Shown here one piece after another: positions 34,560 through 44,242 of a stretch of DNA of 64,000 nucleotides. Where the stretch lies: the NCBI GenBank assembly GCA_020310875.1, contig CM035439.1:141551139-141615138 (forward strand), written 5' to 3'. Below the pieces are notes generated by a model, which did not search any database, was not told where the DNA came from, and saw only the letters and a program-made list of their open reading frames with translations. Both the position numbers and the translations under genes were made by a program. Position 1 is the stretch's first letter. Each line of letters starts with the position of its first letter. Origin of the DNA: Ceratopteris richardii (taxonomy: Eukaryota; Streptophyta; Polypodiopsida; Polypodiales; Pteridaceae).

Positions 34560-36750
34560 AAGAAGCAAAATTGGCCATAGTGAATCACCATTGGAACACT
34601 TCCATTATAAGATACTCATAATGACTAAATCTAGTACAAAACGTTGTTTTATGCACATCATCATCCTTAACTTTTATCTAATGATAACCACTTTTTAAGT
34701 CTACCATACTATTACAATAGCATCTCCTAGTGGCAATATATTCAATGTTAGGTGTCATATATTTGTACTCTATTGTTACTTTATTCAAAGTTTTATATTC
34801 TATAGAGATATTTTGAAGAATCCATCATTTTTGCAAGCCGAAAGCATGGGGGCTACAAAAGATGAATAGCTTGATCTCGTCTCCTCTTACAGACTCTTTT
34901 GATATGGTTGTCTTTCTGGTGGGTGAGCTCCTATTAATAGCTTGATCTGTGCTCCTCTTTTCTACAAGGCAGAAGACCTCTGGGAAATTATGAAAGAAAC
35001 AAGTCTTCGAATTTAGTTTTCATTTTAGAAGCTACTTGAGCTTCCAAAGTAGTTTGTATTCGTAAAGATAACAACTCTTTTTGCTCAAAATGCAAGAAAT
35101 AAAGATAATTACACTTTCCTTTAACCATCATAGAGGTAGACATCCATCTGTAATTTTGAATACTAGGCTCTCCATGAATGGTGATGCAGTGACCATCATG
35201 ATAGAACTCATATACATGTCCCAAAATCTATAATGGGCTTTTTACTTGCACACCACTATTTGCTGAGAACGAGATCAACTCTAGCTAGCTTGATGACCGC
35301 AAAGTCGAGCTCATCTTTATAAGTCTGATTTTGGACTCGCAACCGAACTACTTGTCAAGCCTAGGTCTCAGATCCCTTTCCATGTGCTAACTCTACCCTG
35401 TACATGTACTCAAATGATCTTTAACTTTAATTTCTTCACCAAAGAAGAGTGAGACTATATGTAGATCCTGTATTGAAACATAGTTTCATAGGATGAACAT
35501 TCACCTCTCCTCTCATGACCAACAACTCGATGTTAGGGAATCAATAAAATTTTGGTGCAACATGAGATAAAACCACATTTGGAACAGTAGCCACCTTCTT
35601 GGGGACAATCATATTCAAGATGGTATGTTTGTTCTTGGATGGAGGTCCATCTCCATGTCTGTAGCAAAAATATCAAAATTTGAAGGAGATAATGGAGTGG
35701 ATGATGAAGAGTACTGCCTCTTCACCACCATCATTGTAAATATATTTTTCTTCTTGGGACACAACCTATATGCGTGTCGACCTAGGCATCCATAACAAAG
35801 GCCCTCATATGAGAAATTTTCCTTTTGCTAATGTGTCAGAATGAAACACTAAAATGCTCTATCAACCATGGAAGAAACAAATTTCCTCTTCCCATGGTTG
35901 GAAGTCTCTATAAAAGTCATGTATTTATTGGGTATTGAAATTGAATCCGTGGCCTTCCTAAATCCTGTCCAGGTTGTCTTTTGTCCTAAAGATTAAGCTT
36001 GAGAACATGACCCATCCTCCAACACTAAGGCCAGTTCTAAAACCTCATTTAAGGTGTGGTGACTCTCCTTGTGCACAAGTGGACCCAACATCTCCCTAAG
36101 CCCAAGTAAAAACTTATGTACTTGAAGAAAGTGAGGCTCTTGATTTGGAATCTTCAACAAGATTTCTTTGTACTTATTTGCATATTCCTACATTGTGAGC
36201 TATCTGTGCCACATGAAAAACCATGCATCTAAATCGTGTGCTCATATGGAGGAACAAAGTTATTGTAAAATATGATCTTAGATTCTACCCAAGTGGCCAG
36301 TTCGATCTTATCCTACTCTATTTTGATCCAGCATTGGTGAGAAATATCCATCTATCTGTAATGCTGAATCTTTTGTTTTTCATCAACAATGTTATATTGG
36401 TGGAAGCACTACTCCCACTTACTTATCCAATGTTCCACTGCATTATACCATCTTGGTATTGACCTGTCTATGATATTTTTATGGATTTCAATCTTTCACT
36501 TACCACTTAATGTCTCTACTAACTGATGTTCCCACATCTGTCACTCGAATCTATGAACTAGATGGCTCTACAAATGGAACTTCTATCTGCATCGAAGTAC
36601 CAACTCATGACACCTTTGATTTTTTGATAGTTTGAGGATCATTTGAAGAATATCCTCCATGCTCAAGACTTTGTAATTTAGAGATGTGATCTCCTCATAC
36701 ATCTGCTGAAGCTCAGCCTTAACAATGGGAGATCCACTTATTGGATCCAT
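34560..36750 (-). pseudogene. Element I: degenerate Ty3/gypsy gag, protease and RT fragment of another lineage
   Basis: Minus-strand reading starts at ATG 36750-36748 (MDPISGSPIVKAELQQMYEE), passes a CX2CX3HX4C knuckle CYGCLGRHAYRLC (35797-35759), then a protease-to-RT linker (35224-34988, YEFYHDGHCITIHGEPS). It reaches RT block 2 (VDLKSGYH, TTFCTRFSHYEYLIM) at about 34690-34570. Stops and frameshifts are frequent. The linker and RT motifs look like the common plant chromovirus-type gypsy polyprotein and not like the B/C/D family. No LTR or primer site was found. Confidence 0.65.
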
Positions 36751-37079
36751 TCTAATCTCAAAATATGAGTTATCTGATGAAAAGATATAATTCCTAGTTA
36801 ATGAACTTCCTACTTAATGACTTTTGATGCAAAAAATGAACTCAATTGATGTGGTCTAAGTCCTCTCTCCATCTAAACATCAAGGAAATGAAAAACCTCG
36901 CTCAATCACCAAGTCCTATACATGATTACACATGAGTTTACAAGATACCAAGAGTCCTAAAATATATTAGGTGACAAGCACCATAAAGTATCGATACAAG
37001 ATTATAAATTTGTAAAAATGATTCTAAATGTGTCCATAAAAATAGATTTTCCTCAATGTGGTAGTTGAAGTTTGGTCCC
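36751..37079. other. Non-coding stretch between I and J
   Basis: AT-rich sequence without ORF, primer site or repeat that I can recognise. It may be the leader of element I. Confidence 0.35.
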
Positions 37080-38060
37080 TACATGGGTCGTCCTTGACAA
37101 TGCACACATCTCCTAAGCATTGGCATCCACATGGGTAGAGTTTGATACGGATTTGGTCCTTGCTGGTTTTGAACTCTCAGCTTCTAGGCCACCAACTCTG
37201 CCAACTCTTTCATGTTCGTAGATTGGGTATATATACTACTAGAGAAGTCTTCAGACTTAGTTGGAGTTTGAGAAATCTTTAGTTCAATGTATAGGTTATC
37301 TTCCAAGTCTATACATTCCTTAAGACATGTGTCGAGGGTTTTTTATTGTTTCACGTATACCAAGGCTCTTAAACTCCCAATGGTTAGTCCGACCAAAAAT
37401 AATAAGATCATTTTTTGTTGGGTTGGCATTTCTGTTGCTAGACATCAGTGTACATATTTCTTAAACATTCTTGCTGCTAGTCTTATAGACTCATTGCTTT
37501 CTTGTTTGAAGTTATGAATCAAAGAAAGGGTATTATGTTTAATCCCTCTCTTTGAGAACTCACCAATGAAATCCTCAAAATAATTTTTCAATATTAGAAA
37601 AACTATTGTGATTGAAGGTTGGATCCATGTGAAAGCCATTCCCAACAATGTGAGTCCAAAAGCTTCATACTGAATAAATAATTAATTATTTTTCTTATCT
37701 CACCACACTTGTTTGAATTTAGCCATGTGATCATGAGGATCTCCTGATCTATGATAGTAATTCCTTAAGCATTTTTCCACTTGATAAGTTCTCAATTTTA
37801 TGCCCCCATCGAGTGGTTAAGGAACAACATGAACACTTGGGCACACACTTAGTCCTCTTCCTTGCGGAGGTTCTAGAGTAAAGGGTGGACTATTCATAAT
37901 CTCACCTCCCATTTAAGGGCTCGACACTCTACTATTATTTGGTGTAGCAAAATGAACATGAGGTTTGGATGGAACATTTTGTCTACACTACCCTAGAATA
38001 GGGTTTCATTGACTTTATTGTTGACTTTGTGGATTTTGATCAGACATGGATTCAGAACTT
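37080..38060 (-). pseudogene. Element J: gag fragment of the B/C/D gypsy family
   Basis: The minus strand aligns with element C gag over about 1 kb. It includes the capsid segment (FTWIQPSITIVFLILKNYFEDF, GIKHNTLSLIHNFKQESNE at 37445-37648), and the zinc-knuckle region survives only as nucleotide similarity near 37100. Frames are heavily broken. No pol or LTR accompanies it. Confidence 0.65.
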
Positions 38061-38084
38061 GTAGAATCAGTTAGCAACATAATT

Positions 38085-38815
38085 TTTTGCTGATGGGGAG
38101 ACTGTCGAGGTGTTTATCCCTCGCATAAAGAATCTATGAGATCAAATGGCAAGAGTAGGTGTACAAAAGTTAAGTGAGGAGCTAGCTTGGCATTGTCTTT
38201 GAATGTGTCCACCTAAGTTTAATTGTCTGATAGCTGCTCTTAATACTCACATAAGACCTCAATCACTAACTTTTGAAGAATTCAATGCCTTACTCATGGA
38301 GGAGGATCTTTGGCTCAAGGTGCAAGGAGTGGTGGCAACAAACGAGATGCTTCATTCACAACAAATGCCAAAGGAGGAAATGTAGACTCTTCAAAAGATG
38401 GAGACAAAAAGAAGAATGAAAAAAAGAAGTCCAAGGGAGAGTGTTTCCACTACAAGAAGAAGGGATATGGAATCCAAGACTATCACATCAAGAAGGTAGA
38501 AGAGAAGAATGGATCTTCAAAAGTTGGCAAGGGCAAGGAGTTTGCCAACACAACAGAAACAAAGCTTGAGCTATTTGTTATGATAGAGGAGGTGTGCTCC
38601 TCTACTGAAGATTCAAGAATGGATGACTCATGGGTATTGGACAGTGGTGCATCTTGTCACATGGAGGACAAAAGACCTTTACAATTCCTTATCAATAGGG
38701 GAAAAAATGAACCTTGCATGGGTGTTGGCATCATATGGGAAGATGCAAGTATGAGCATACACACAGATCTAGCACTGAGGCAACCCATCCAATTTTTTCC
38801 AATCCTTACATTATT
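38085..38815 (+). pseudogene. Element K: copia gag and protease fragment
   Basis: A gag segment (IPRIKNLWDQMARVGVQKL, then FNCLIAALNTHIRPQSLTFEEF) is followed in another frame by a damaged zinc knuckle (CFHYKKKGYGIQDYH, with Tyr at metal positions) and the protease site WVLDSGASCHM (near 38635). It ends where the H LTR begins, so it is a fragment cut at that junction. Confidence 0.7.
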
Positions 38816-38817
38816 TT

Positions 38818-39301
38818 AAAAGTAATTCTCATCACTGAAAACCATTGTAAATACCGTTTCACCTTTGTGTAGCTCCATTTTGTGCAAGTCAAGGACTCCT
38901 CAAGCTTCAGGAGCTTTAGAAGTAATTTTCTACCAAGTTTCATAATTTTCAGAGCTCATTTGAGCCTCCAAACTAGCTTAGGGACCTAATTTTTAACTAG
39001 GCCAAACACTAGGTCTGAACAGGACCAAAGCTAGTCAAAAACTATAAATAGAGCTAGAGAGCTCATTTTTTAGGCTAGCCTATTGTAGATTTGAACTTGT
39101 ATGAGAACTCTTTTGCAAGGGAAGTTACTCCATTGTGTCTCTCTTTGTTCTTGCCTTGTGTGCGCGTGTGTGTGTATGTGTGTGCATGTTAGTGTGCTTC
39201 TCACTCACACACTTGTGTCGTCACTTGTTCGAGGTCTTCATACCATCCTCATGTCTTCCCGGATTGACATTAAAGGAGGTGCTACTCATCATTGAGCTAC
39301 A
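38818..39301 (+). repeat. Element H 5' LTR, 5'-truncated
   Basis: Matches the D LTR from about its base 235 to the end, including TATAAATAG at 39043-39051, the (TG)-rich tract at about 39163-39190 and the CGGATTGACATTAAAGGAGG block. The first 235 bases are replaced by element K. Confidence 0.85.
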
Positions 39302-39309
39302 CCAAATTT

Positions 39310-39332
39310 TGGCACCGTTGCCGGGGATTCGA
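39310..39332 (+). promoter_or_regulatory. Element H primer-binding site (tRNA-Asp type)
   Basis: TGGCACCGTTGCCGGGGA follows the LTR by eight bases. It differs from the D site by one substitution and an inserted T. Confidence 0.82.
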
Positions 39333-39785
39333 GCTTTGAGGACGAGCGTGTGATGGTAAGACATAGAGAGGACACATTGGAAAGGTAAGTAGTAGGTTAT
39401 TTCTGATTTTTCACTAATTTTTTTCCCATCTTCATCTCCATTTCCATCTCCATCTCCGCTCCACACCATCTCCATCTTCGTTTCATATTCCCACTCCCAT
39501 TCCATTCACCTCATTTGCATAGTGCGAGTTTGAGAGAGAGTGAGAGTGCATTGCTGTTTTTGTGTGTTTTTTGCATGATTCTTGTAGGTGTCAGCAACAT
39601 CACCATCTCCAGCAAGCTCTACAGGTACGGAATTCTTCTGCGCAAGCCCCGAGACATCGACCTCGAGCTATCGTGACACACCAAAAAAATTGACCCCATT
39701 GTGAATCTGAGTGCACCACGACACAGCGTAGGCTGAGAGCTCCCAAGATCACTAGGTTGATCTGTGGAATTCACCATATTCAAGT
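39333..39785 (+). other. Element H leader, first part
   Basis: Non-coding. Includes CT- and CATCTCC-type repeats (about 39425-39510) and no frame. A similar CATCATC-rich stretch lies in D at 41296-41350. Confidence 0.5.
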
Positions 39786-40245
39786 GTATCGTAACACATC
39801 GAGGTATCGCCACACACCAAGGTATCGTGACACACCGAGGTATCGTGACACACTGAGGTATCATGACACACCGAGGTATCGCTACACACCGAGGTATCGC
39901 GACACACCGACCTATCGTGACACACCGAGGTATCACGACACATCGAGGTATCGTGACACACCGAGGTATTGTGACACACCAAGGTATTGCGACACACCGA
40001 GGTATCGCGACACATCGATCTATCATGACACACCGACCTATCGCGACACACCGACCTATCGCGACACACCCATCTATCGCGACACATCCATCTATCGCGA
40101 CACACCGACCTATCGCGAAACACCCATCTATCGTGACATACCGAGGTATCGTGAGACACCCATCCATCGCAACACACCCATCTATCACGACACACCCACC
40201 TATTGTGACACATCGACCCGAGCTATCGTGATACACCGGCTTTAC
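39786..40245 (+). repeat. 18-bp tandem array in element H leader
   Basis: About 25 units of TATCGCGACACACCGAGG and variants (TATCGTGACACACCGACC, TATCGCGACACACCCATC). Because the unit is a multiple of three, several frames on both strands stay open through it; these are not genes. The position between primer site and gag matches the array of D, although the unit differs. Confidence 0.92.
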
Positions 40246-40453
40246 GCATAATTTTTTAAAGGGTGTAATTGTGTAATTGTGGTTATTTTGGGCTTGATAC
40301 TAAATAGGGGCTACATTAGAGCCTTATATGTGGGCAAAACAACTAGAAAACCTTAGATAAATTCGTGAACCATGAGAACCTGTCTTGACCTCAAGTGCCT
40401 GAATGGTCCTAACTCCACCATATGAACTCCAATTGATGAGATTTTGGTCTCGT
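40246..40453 (+). other. Element H leader up to the D insertion
   Basis: Non-coding, ends TTTGGTCTCGT. The sequence right of D begins CCGTCGAAAAGCTCG, a plausible continuation with an imperfect duplication CTCGT/CCGT. Confidence 0.55.
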
Positions 40454-41170
40454 TGTTAGCAGTAGTCAAGGAACTGAAGGACTCACAAGGCAAGGAAGCT
40501 TACGAAGGGAGTCAGAGCGAAGAGAAAGCACAAGCAGACAGAGTAGTCAACGACGATCTGGCAAGTAGGCCATTATTTTTTCAAGACACTAAAGCATATC
40601 AAAGAGGGGGACACACAAGGAGAAGGAGCAAGTAGGGAGCTCAAAGATGTGTATGTCAAATCGTTAGAAGAAATCCCTACAACAATAGTGATTTTCATCA
40701 CTAAAAGCCATTGTAGATACCATTTCATATTTTTGTAGCTCCATTTTGTGCAAGCCAAGGAGTCCTTGAGCTTGAGGAGCATTCGAAGTAGCTACCTACC
40801 AATTTTCATAATTTTTAGACTTCGTTTGAGTCTTCAATTAGGCCTTAGAACCTAATTTTTAACTAGGCCGGACACTAGGTCTGGACACGGCCAAAACCTA
40901 GTCAAAAACTATAAATAGAGCTAGAGAGCTCATTTTTGAGGTTAGCTTGTAATTGATTTGAACTGGTAAGAGCTTTTTGGAAGTAATCTAAAGAACTCCA
41001 TTGCTTCTCACTCTTTGTCTTACCTTGTGTGTGCACGTGTGTGTATGTGTGTGCATGTCAGTGTGCTTCTCACTCACGCACTTGTGCCTTCACTTGCTCG
41101 AGGTCTTCATACCATCCTCACGTCTTCCCTGATTGACATTAAAGGAGGTGCTACTCATCACCGAGCTACA
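40454..41170 (+). repeat. Element D 5' LTR
   Basis: TGTTAGCAG...GAGCTACA. TATAAATAG at 40910-40918 is a strong TATA box. A (TG)-rich tract follows at about 41025-41060. Confidence 0.93.
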
Positions 41171-41178
41171 CCAAATTT

Positions 41179-41200
41179 TGGCGCCGTTGCCGGGGATCGA
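41179..41200 (+). promoter_or_regulatory. Element D primer-binding site (tRNA-Asp)
   Basis: TGGCGCCGTTGCCGGGG, extending to GATCGA, is exactly complementary to the 3' end of plant tRNA-Asp(GTC) as I know it, over about 22 bases. tRNA-Asp priming is known for some plant gypsy lineages such as Athila-like elements. Confidence 0.9.
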
Positions 41201-41555
41201 GCTTTGAGGACGAGCGTGTGATGGTAAGACGTAGATTTGTGACATTGGCGTTGTAGGTAATTTCTTTACTTTTCTTATTTTTCTCCTTCTTACCTCACCA
41301 CCATCATCACCATCATCATCCTCACAATATCCGACCTCCATCTCCATCATCGCAAAAAAATTTAGTTTTTTGATCATATCACCTTCTCCACCTCATTTCC
41401 CTCATTCCACTTGTGAGAGAGAGCGAGAGAGCGATATTGTGTGCGTTGTTTTTGCATGTTTCTTGAGCATTCTTGCAGGTTCTTGCTGCATCATCATCTC
41501 TAGCACTCCGCGCAGGTACGAAAAATTACGAAACTGTCTCTGTGTCGCCGACGTC
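41201..41555 (+). other. Element D leader, first part
   Basis: Non-coding with CATCATC-type simple repeats (41296-41350) and GAGAGAGCGAGAGAG at about 41415. No gene. Confidence 0.5.
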
Positions 41556-42127
41556 TGTCGATCGCGATCGACACAAAAATTGGCCATTTGGTAAAACAAA
41601 GCACACCATAAGGATACACATAAGGAGCACACTCTAAATCACCTAAAACAGTAAAAAAATTCCGTGTTTTCCTGTCAATCGCGATTGACACCATCGATCG
41701 CGATCGACAGCCATGATCGACAACATCTGTCAATCGTGACCGATAGACCCTATCAATCGCGACCGATAGAGACGACCGACTGACCCTATCAATCGTGATT
41801 GACACCATCGATCGCGATCGATAGCCACGACCGACACCTCTGTCAGTCGCGATTGACACCGTCGATCACGACCGACTGAATTTTGACGATTGACTGAATT
41901 TCTCGCATTGCCACGTGTCCATCGCGACGGACACAGCCCCGATCGACTGAATTTACGACGAAAATCCTGGAAAACGTGTCGATCGCGATTGACACGATCG
42001 ATCGCAATTGACAAGACCCACGATCGACTCTGTCGATCGCGATTGACACTGTCGATCGCGACCGACAGGCCCCGACGGACACCTCTGTCAAGCGCGATTG
42101 ACAGACCTGTCGATCGCGATTGACAGG
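41556..42127 (+). repeat. Palindromic tandem array TCGATCGCGATYGACA in element D leader
   Basis: About 570 bases built from variants of GTCGATCGCGATTGACA alternating in direct and inverted order. At 41556-41573 TGTCGATCGCGATCGACA is a perfect 18-base palindrome. The array is CpG-dense and could form many hairpins in the genomic RNA. The family core ATCGCGA is shared with the arrays at 1632-1858 and 39786-40245. Confidence 0.92.
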
Positions 42128-42949
42128 CTTTTCGGCCCAAAAAATTAGGGTTTTTATTCCAAGTTTTGGGGGATAGTTTTTGGCATATTGGTCTAATAAT
42201 TAGTGATTTGTGAGGTCCCTACAAGTGTGTCTTGAGAAAAATCCTGTGCATCAAATACCATACCTAGGTGGAACAAAACCAAGGGATCTGTAGAATTGTT
42301 TGCAATAAAGAGAGGGGACATAATTGATATCCAAACTACATGCATGAAAGTGATTAGTCTATCATTTGAATCTAAGTCTTGAGCCTCCAAAGCAAGGGTT
42401 TCTTTGCAAGCTTGAGAACCGGGTTCTTGAGCATCATAAAGCAAGGGATCAGCAAGAAACGTCGGAATATTCTCAACTCCCTTTGTCAATTCCTAGCTTA
42501 GGTTAAGTTCGAGTAGTGCTAGGAGTAATTCAGGACAACGATAGGCACAAGACAAGTCAAAGACTATCTAAGAAATCAAGTTCAAGGGATGACCTGTGTG
42601 TGACCGATAACTTTAAAGGAAAAGAATTTAACGTGGGACGATCAACTTAAGTGCGGAAAATTAACTCAAATATTCTGGACGACGCGATATCAGACAAGAT
42701 CATAAACACGATAACACACTAAAAAAGAATCAAGTGACTGACACCAAGTGATCGGCAACGAGGTTGTCCTTTGGGCAAAAATTGGGCTACTTAAATAGGC
42801 ATATGAACTTTAGATCAGGATGACATCTAGTAAGAGATAGACAAAGTCTTAGGTCTTCAGAGGCTAGCGTTAATCATACTGCTAGGTCTTGGGCCCAGCA
42901 GTTGAGCCACCACTCGCATTACCCTAGCTATGAGACTAGTGAATCAGAG
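42128..42949 (+). other. Element D leader, second part
   Basis: Non-coding leader homologous to 57400-57895 of H, most clearly around CCCTTTGTCAATTCCTAGCT (42479-42498) and around GGGCCCAGCAGTTGAG before gag. There is no ATG in the gag frame between the last upstream stop and 42950. Confidence 0.6.
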
Positions 42950-44242
42950 ATGTCTCAAGGTATGGAGAGACCTGCGGGGAGTTCAGGTGTGCCATATTTG
43001 TATAGGGTGGAAGGCCCCTACAAGACGCAATTGGAATACCTTAGGACCAACCGATTAGGTGCTAGCATCTATGAGGACGGCCTAGGAAGATCCGTGGTCC
43101 AGATTAAAAACCCTAACCAATCCATTGGACTAGAACAACCAGTTGTCAAGTTTGAAAACGGAGCATACTTGGACAAAGAAGGAACCATATATGTGGTCAC
43201 TAGTCACCCAGACAGAACATATGAATTCGGGAATGGGATCCCTGAGACGGACATAGGTGACCTAGAGCAAGGGAACATAGGAGGAGAGCCTAGGACCCCT
43301 CGAGGGAAATCTGTTCTTACTAGAATCCTCAATCCCGAGTGGGTTCCCCAGGACAATAAGAGTATAGATCTGCTCCTAAAGCAAGAGACCGATGAAGCCT
43401 TTCGGAGGTATAAATCAAATAGGCCAAATGATGTAGGGTCAATCATGATCTATGAGTTCAAAGATCCTGATAGCCCAGGCAGAGTGACCTACTTAGATCA
43501 CGCTTTAGAGAGGATCTTTGTGGTTACAGAACATGACAAGCATGCTTATACTTGGAAGGGTGAATTCATTTTCCCCCAACCAAGATCGAATGTGTCCTAT
43601 GGTCACCCTCGAGCTGGAGCATCCCAAGCTCATGGAGCTCAAAGAGACAGAAGTAGAGATAGGCCAGAAGTAAGCTTTGCCAACCCAGGAGGTAGAGAAA
43701 GAACGAGAACGGAAACAAATAGAGTGGAACCTGAGGTACCTAGAGCTCCAAGGAATCAAAGAAATGCGGATGAGTTCCCTCTACCAAGACCTAGAGAGCA
43801 CACAAGGACTTTGAGACCGACTCAGCTAGTTAAGTCCATGAAGAACTACGTCGATGGCACTGGAGATCCATACGATCATGTGGCTGAGTTTAGGCAAGTC
43901 TTGAGAGCTGAACAAGTGGAAGATCTGTTCACGCAGTACAATGCCTTTGGTCTAACCCTTAGGAACACCGCCCTGACATGGTTTCAGTCATTAAACGAGA
44001 GGCAGTTCAAGAGCATAGACCAACTTCTGGAGGCATTCATTATCGAATTCTCTAAAAGTGGCATAAGACATAACACTTCCTCGCTGATTCACAGCTTCAA
44101 GCAAACCCCTCAAGAAACCGTGAGACTTGCCGGAAGAAGATTTAGGCAATACCTAGAGAGATGCCCTGTCCCTGAGTTACCCACACCAGCTAAGCAAGTG
44201 GCTTTATTCTTGGATGGATTGCTAAGTACCAAATTGAGATAA
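42950..44242 (+). pseudogene. Element D gag, N-terminal and capsid part
   Basis: ATG at 42950 (MSQGMERPAGSSG) is chosen because the H copy has an ATG at the same place (57896). The open frame upstream of it starts only with TTG. A conserved N-terminal block (EGPYKTQLEYLRTNRLG) is followed by the retrotransposon gag domain (LTLRNTALTWFQSLNERQF, GIRHNTSSLIHSFKQTPQE, ALFLDGLLSTKLR). TAA at 44240-44242 replaces a Ser codon still present in H. Gag would build the particle shell. Confidence 0.82.

Noticed and set aside
39786-40245. CRISPR-like regular repeats
   Set aside because: The 18-bp units are directly adjacent with no unique spacers, lie in a retrotransposon leader of a plant genome, and have no cas genes. 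This is a tandem array.
39619-40251. Several overlapping ORFs of 120-205 residues with YRDTPRYRDTP-type repeats
   Set aside because: The unit length is a multiple of three and lacks stops in several frames on both strands, so the frames are by-products of the array.
41015-41221. ORF in the D LTR encoding a Cys/Val-rich peptide, repeated at 56918 and similar at 39135
   Set aside because: It begins with TTG in D and derives from the TG-rich tract. Its recurrence is simply LTR duplication.
42193-42489. Minus-strand ORF starting MTKGVE in the D leader, also at 57230-57439 in H
   Set aside because: Only the first residues agree because the leader nucleotide sequence is conserved there; the rest differs and no domain is seen.
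42902-42949. Gag start upstream of 42950 in D (and 57848 in H)
   Set aside because: The only start there is TTG. Both copies have an ATG 48 bases downstream, at 42950 and 57896.
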